Source: JAUWMI01 sp964630455 (GTDB taxonomy: Bacteria; Sumerlaeota; Sumerlaeia; MWCT01; JAUWMI01). From it: a stretch of DNA of 9,755 nt. The stretch covers positions 1 through 9,755 of the forward strand of contig CAZVVA010000150.1 in assembly GCA_964630455.1 (NCBI GenBank). Direction: 5' to 3'. Below the pieces are notes generated by a model, which saw only the letters and a list, made by a program, of their open reading frames with translations, did no database searches and had not been told where the DNA came from. Position numbers and translations under genes: made by a program. The first letter of the stretch is position 1. Every line of letters begins with the position of its first letter. Of this stretch, positions 6,695-9,755 are shown piece by piece.

Positions 6695-6851
6695 GCCCAA
6701 AAAAGCATTCTACACATACTGCACGTGTCAGAAATGACGTATCTACCCATCCATTCCGAGCTCTGCAAGTCTTTTCTTATACATGCACACTCTAGGGCCA
6801 TTGAGAAACATGGGCGTGATCTGTCGCGGAAGATAGGGAGTATGATTGGCC

Positions 6852-8159
6852 TTATTCTGCGCCTGAGCGTAGTGAGCTGCTCAAGAATGCTTCTCTCACC
6901 TGTCCTATGAGCAAAATCACAACTCCTAATGGCCTTTGAAGATGGTAAATTCCCCGCATGGGTAACGTCCAGTATTTTTCATAGATATCGGCGAAGTGTT
7001 CGGGTTTCTGAAATAGTCCGTAAGCGCTCGGAAGTGCGATGAGAATAAATGCCGGTATGATATAACCAAGTGGAAGCCTTTCCTTTCCGACGAGTATGAT
7101 AAAGAGGGGAATAATCATTACGTACTGGTTCTCCCATACGTCTCGGAAGCAGACAAAGAAAAAGGTGATCCAGAGTGTAAAAAGTATTTCAGAATCGGTC
7201 TTGCGGAGAAACGTAAGATAAGCGATCAAGGCAAAAATCCCGGTGGTGATAAAGAGTGGAAACACATTTTGAAAGGTTATTTCCCGCCCGAGATAGTGGA
7301 ATAGCGCGTTCTTGGGTAGAAAGGAAAACGCAATAAGAGATAATAGCGCTTGCAGACTGTGAGCTCCTTTGTATGTGGATGCCCCAAGTCCGATACTAAT
7401 TTCAAGGTTCACCAATCTGAAATAGTCCCAACCTTTGGGGAAAAACAGATAGTAAGGAACAGAGGTGAGCAACATAATTAAGATGCACCAGAATAGTAAA
7501 TGCCGTTTTCTCATCTTTATCCAGACAAACGAGAGGAAGATAGTAAAACTCTTGAGGAGAACCGACCAGATCCAGAAAAATCCGAGCGGGATGTCTTTCT
7601 TTTTTTCCATCGCAAGATATGTCCAGAATATTAGGGAGCTCATAAGAAACGAGAACTGACCCATGTAAATCTCAACATAGAAAGGGGTGAAAGCAAGCCA
7701 CATAGCTACTAAGAGAGGTTTTCTCCCGCGCGTCCATCTGAGGGTTAATATGACATTTACAATCACGAGAAGTTCGATGATGGCGACCCAGATCTTATAG
7801 GCCTCAAAGGGGGGAAGGAGGCTTAGAGGTATGCCTAACAGGAAGGCGGTAAATGGGAGATAGCGATACCCGGAGGAATAAGGGGTCTTTGTCGGCTCCC
7901 CGTCTTCTCGCACATAAATGTTCAACCCTTGCCTTATCCTGTAGCCCGCCTCGTAGATAGAGAATGTATCAGCAGCGATACTGATGCGGTGCGTGTCGGA
8001 AAATAGCTGCCGCCAGAATCCGTCTTTGAGCCCGAAGAGGAATGAAAGATGAATTACAATACTAAGAAGAAGAATAATCTTGTGAGATGTCTTTGCTGCG
8101 TTGAATATCTCAAGAGGGCGAAGTTTGAAGTCTTCTTTAGATGGTTCAAATTCATTCAT
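6852..8159 (-). CDS. Polytopic membrane glycosyltransferase, GT87 (DUF2029)-like
   Basis: An integral membrane protein of 435 residues with about ten hydrophobic helices. Family-like features, in order: an acidic loop residue in DTFSIYEAGYRI followed by GLNIY, then YRYLPF, a MGQFSFLMSSL segment similar to the family GQ motif, GAHSLQALLSL, and WENQYVMIIP near the C-terminus. Known GT87 members use polyprenyl-phosphate mannose on the outer face of the membrane; donor and acceptor here are unknown. The longest open frame starts with TTG at 8168; I chose the ATG at 8159 nine bases inside. An AGGAA lies 3 bases before the TTG and 12 before the ATG, so the choice is uncertain. It is more A+T-rich than the genes to the left. 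The family call is by motif pattern only. Confidence 0.75.
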   Translation of the reverse strand: MNEFEPSKEDFKLRPLEIFNAAKTSHKIILLLSIVIHLSFLFGLKDGFWRQLFSDTHRISIAADTFSIYEAGYRIRQGLNIYVREDGEPTKTPYSSGYRYLPFTAFLLGIPLSLLPPFEAYKIWVAIIELLVIVNVILTLRWTRGRKPLLVAMWLAFTPFYVEIYMGQFSFLMSSLIFWTYLAMEKKKDIPLGFFWIWSVLLKSFTIFLSFVWIKMRKRHLLFWCILIMLLTSVPYYLFFPKGWDYFRLVNLEISIGLGASTYKGAHSLQALLSLIAFSFLPKNALFHYLGREITFQNVFPLFITTGIFALIAYLTFLRKTDSEILFTLWITFFFVCFRDVWENQYVMIIPLFIILVGKERLPLGYIIPAFILIALPSAYGLFQKPEHFADIYEKYWTLPMRGIYHLQRPLGVVILLIGQVREAFLSSSLRSGAE

Positions 8160-8217
8160 ATAATCCAAAACTTCCTGTTTGAAATTGACCAGCGTTCATA
8201 CCAGGCATATTTGTTGT

Positions 8218-8246
8218 ATATTAATTCTCCCGGATATCTATCTCAA
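8218..8246 (-). promoter_or_regulatory. Sigma70-like promoter for the GT87-like gene
   Basis: TTGAGA (8246-8241), a 17-base spacer and TAATAT (8223-8218) give five of six and four of six consensus matches. The start site would be near 8211, about 50 bases before the ATG. The surrounding DNA is A+T-rich, so chance matches are more likely than elsewhere. Confidence 0.4.
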
Positions 8247-8360
8247 GAATTTCTTCTACCGCTGGTCTTCGCTCCTCGAAATTCCATTTCCAAATACGGA
8301 ACAAAATCTACAAGAACTACAACATTTTTCATGTTAATGAATAAATTACCACACTCAATA

Positions 8361-9521
8361 TCATCTAAAATTGAATAATATAATTGATTTAAATACAGTA
8401 AGATAAGCGAAATTGCTCTGGAAATGAGAAATAAGCTTTGCAAAAAATATCTGACTGTTGCCCATGATCTGGCTTATCCACAATGCAAACAATGCCGCTA
8501 ACAGTTGGGTAAAAATTAACAATGAAAATGCGGGTTTGATTCTATCCGCCAGCCATCCAAAAAACAGACTTCCGATTGCCAGACCCGTGATAAATGTTAC
8601 CAGCACAACAGTAAAAGAATAAGTGGTGGGTCCTACAATCAATCCCAGAAGCCTGATCCAGATAACCTCGTAAGCCATGGCACAAAAGCCGGAAACGGCA
8701 AAAATAATAAGCGCACCCGAACGGTATATTGATTCAAGTTCATTTGAATTGGCTTGTCCGTTCTCTGTAGTAATCCTACGAGGGATGAACATCGATTTCG
8801 TTTTCTCAGTGGTAATCGCTTCCTGTCCCGGATACTTTTTTCTCAAGATGCTGCTAATAAGGATAGAAAATACACCTATAATAACGTTAAGGATTACTGC
8901 AAATATCAGCGCTCCCCATACTCCCCAAAAATTGATTATCCAGAATCCGCAAATTAATGAACCTGCTGCAGCGCCTATAGTGTTAATCCCGTAAAGACGG
9001 CCGAGATGCGAACCAATATGGGAGAACCTTGTTACATAAAAGCGGCTTAAAACCGGAAGCGTAGCCCCCATACAGGTTGCCGGCAACAGAAGGAGCATAG
9101 AACATCCAAGGAATGTAATGAGATTGTAACAGATGAAATAGTGGAATAGATGGTTGAATAGAATAGTATAAATCGGTCTGAAAATAATGAGCAGAAGCGG
9201 CAGAACGAGTCCGTATGCGCCGATGATGAGTTCCAGTATTCCATAGAGCTTAACTAATTTATGAGGCTCTTTTATTTTATCGATTGTACGGCTTGCCACA
9301 TAACTTCCTAAACCCAGACCGCCCATAAAAACAGTTAAAACTATGCTTACTGCAAATGGTGCGCCGCCTATTATTTTTTCTATCAATCTTGTCCAGAGTA
9401 TTTCATAGATCAGCCCTGTAAGGCCCGAGATAAAGAAAAAACTGAGAATATTGGTGCAGGATATTGACATCCAGTCCGCTGTAATCTTTTTTTTGCCGGC
9501 ATTATTTTTTCGTTCTGACAT
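8361..9521 (-). CDS. Spermidine-synthase-like membrane protein, probably C-terminally truncated
   Basis: The protein has 386 residues and about ten membrane helices. It carries the duplicated membrane module found in front of polyamine aminopropyltransferase-like domains. The two halves repeat: SGLTGLIYEILWTRLI (32-47) against SGFCAMAYEVIWIRLL (277-292), and MGGLGLGSYVASRTID (66-81) against ITGLAIGSLFFGWLAD (311-326). The first half continues into LLLPATCMGATLP (144-156). In the second half the equivalent GATxP segment and the cytoplasmic catalytic domain usually found after it are missing: the reading stops at VFKSIILFNFR. No continuation is seen in the other frames downstream, so this looks like a deletion or rearrangement rather than one frameshift. 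The ATG has AAAGG ten bases upstream. Enzymatic activity as an aminopropyltransferase is not expected. Confidence 0.75.
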   Translation of the reverse strand: MSERKNNAGKKKITADWMSISCTNILSFFFISGLTGLIYEILWTRLIEKIIGGAPFAVSIVLTVFMGGLGLGSYVASRTIDKIKEPHKLVKLYGILELIIGAYGLVLPLLLIIFRPIYTILFNHLFHYFICYNLITFLGCSMLLLLPATCMGATLPVLSRFYVTRFSHIGSHLGRLYGINTIGAAAGSLICGFWIINFWGVWGALIFAVILNVIIGVFSILISSILRKKYPGQEAITTEKTKSMFIPRRITTENGQANSNELESIYRSGALIIFAVSGFCAMAYEVIWIRLLGLIVGPTTYSFTVVLVTFITGLAIGSLFFGWLADRIKPAFSLLIFTQLLAALFALWISQIMGNSQIFFAKLISHFQSNFAYLTVFKSIILFNFR

Positions 9522-9533
9522 GTTGATCGAACC
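9522..9533. repeat. 12-base direct repeat, copy 1 (with 9707-9718)
   Basis: GTTGATCGAACC occurs here and again, exactly, at 9707-9718. Similar A/T-rich sequence lies next to both copies, which suggests a small duplication. This copy covers the ribosome-site region of the truncated membrane protein; the other is inside the end of the upstream gene. Confidence 0.6.
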
Positions 9534-9583
9534 TTTAAAAATTTTTTCAAAAACTTGTTAGCACTATGCGGTAAAAAATTTCA

Positions 9584-9604
9584 CTTCTGCCTTTTGCCTT
9601 CTGC
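9584..9604. repeat. Short tandem heptamer repeat
   Basis: Three 7-base units, CTTCTGC, CTTTTGC and CTTCTGC, stand in a row, followed by a partial unit. They lie between the last gene and the truncated membrane-protein gene. Heptamer tandem arrays of this kind are known as intergenic repeats in several bacterial groups. Only one short array is present here. Confidence 0.6.
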
Positions 9605-9625
9605 CTCTTTTTCACTTAATCCCAA

Positions 9626-9755
9626 CTACTTGAAAACAATCTTCTGAGTTCCAGGTTTGATCATTTTCCGGATTGAATTTTTCCCTTTTTCGAGTGTGAT
9701 CATCTGGTTGATCGAACCATTTTTTTTGAAAAAATGGTTTTCCTCTGCTTCCCAT
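9626..9755 (-). CDS. C-terminal end of an unidentified protein (cut by window edge)
   Basis: A minus-strand reading frame enters from the right edge (first full codon TGG at 9754-9752) and runs 42 codons to a TAG at 9628-9626. It begins WEAEENHFFKK, continues with GSINQMITLEKG, and ends KPGTQKIVFK. The residue mix and alternating hydrophobic pattern look like the last strands of a beta-rich domain, and the other two minus frames are less protein-like. I do not recognise the family. It is read in the same direction as the truncated membrane protein, with about 104 bases between them, so they could share a transcript. It is too short to have been called by length alone. Confidence 0.5.
   Translation of the reverse strand, partial: WEAEENHFFKKNGSINQMITLEKGKNSIRKMIKPGTQKIVFK
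9707..9718. repeat. 12-base direct repeat, copy 2
   Basis: Exact second copy of GTTGATCGAACC, here within the coding end of the partial gene. It encodes the GSIN part of that protein on the minus strand. Confidence 0.6.
9715..9739. repeat. A/T-rich inverted repeat inside the partial gene
   Basis: AACCATTTTTT (9715-9725) and AAAAAATGGTT (9729-9739) form a perfect 11-base stem with a 3-base loop. It lies in the reading frame of the partial gene (residues around NHFFKKNGS) and partly overlaps the 12-base repeat at 9707-9718. Its function, if any, is unclear. Confidence 0.5.

Noticed and set aside
6682..6801. N-terminal extension of the PLD-like protein
   Set aside because: The 40 extra residues precede a normal signal peptide, and a well-spaced ribosome site supports the inner ATG.
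8243..8443. 66-codon minus-strand frame as a separate gene or as the missing part of the membrane protein
   Set aside because: It overlaps the end of the truncated gene in another frame and shows no similarity to the expected continuation.

Overview
This 9,755-base window looks like chromosome from a Gram-negative-type bacterium of moderate G+C, probably an uncultivated lineage. The signs are a type IV pilus retraction ATPase, nucleotide-sugar genes of cell-envelope type, an exported phospholipase-D-like protein and membrane proteins of envelope polymer metabolism. No phylum can be assigned from sequence alone. No rRNA, tRNA, CRISPR array or transposase gene was found.

Left region (1-1534): one plus-strand gene, a zinc-dependent medium-chain alcohol/polyol dehydrogenase. 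It sits between two direct copies of an interspersed palindromic repeat. The first copy is cut by the window edge; the second is complete and is followed by two more small hairpins.

Central region (1535-5074): a minus-strand operon that probably starts at a sigma70-like promoter (TTGACA, 17-base spacer, TATGAA) near 5046-5074. Its gene order is UDP-glucuronate decarboxylase, UDP-glucose 6-dehydrogenase, then a PilT/PilU-like ATPase. The first two genes give the short route UDP-glucose -> UDP-glucuronate -> UDP-xylose. The third starts inside or just after the stop codon of the dehydrogenase, so pilus retraction is genetically tied to sugar-nucleotide synthesis. Upstream lies about 530 bases without a convincing gene.

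Right region (5512-9755): all minus strand. A secreted or membrane-tethered protein with two intact HKD motifs comes first on the map. Upstream of it, in a more A+T-rich stretch, are a polytopic GT87-like glycosyltransferase, a duplicated-fold spermidine-synthase-like membrane protein that appears to have lost its C-terminal half, and the last 42 codons of a gene running off the right edge. The intergenic DNA here carries a 7-base tandem repeat, a 12-base direct repeat and A/T-rich hairpins.

Most genes belong to known families. The best leads are the repeat pair flanking the dehydrogenase, the coupling of a pilus motor to UDP-xylose synthesis, and the truncated membrane protein next to a composition change. 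I did not find a convincing new defence, mobile or RNA system.
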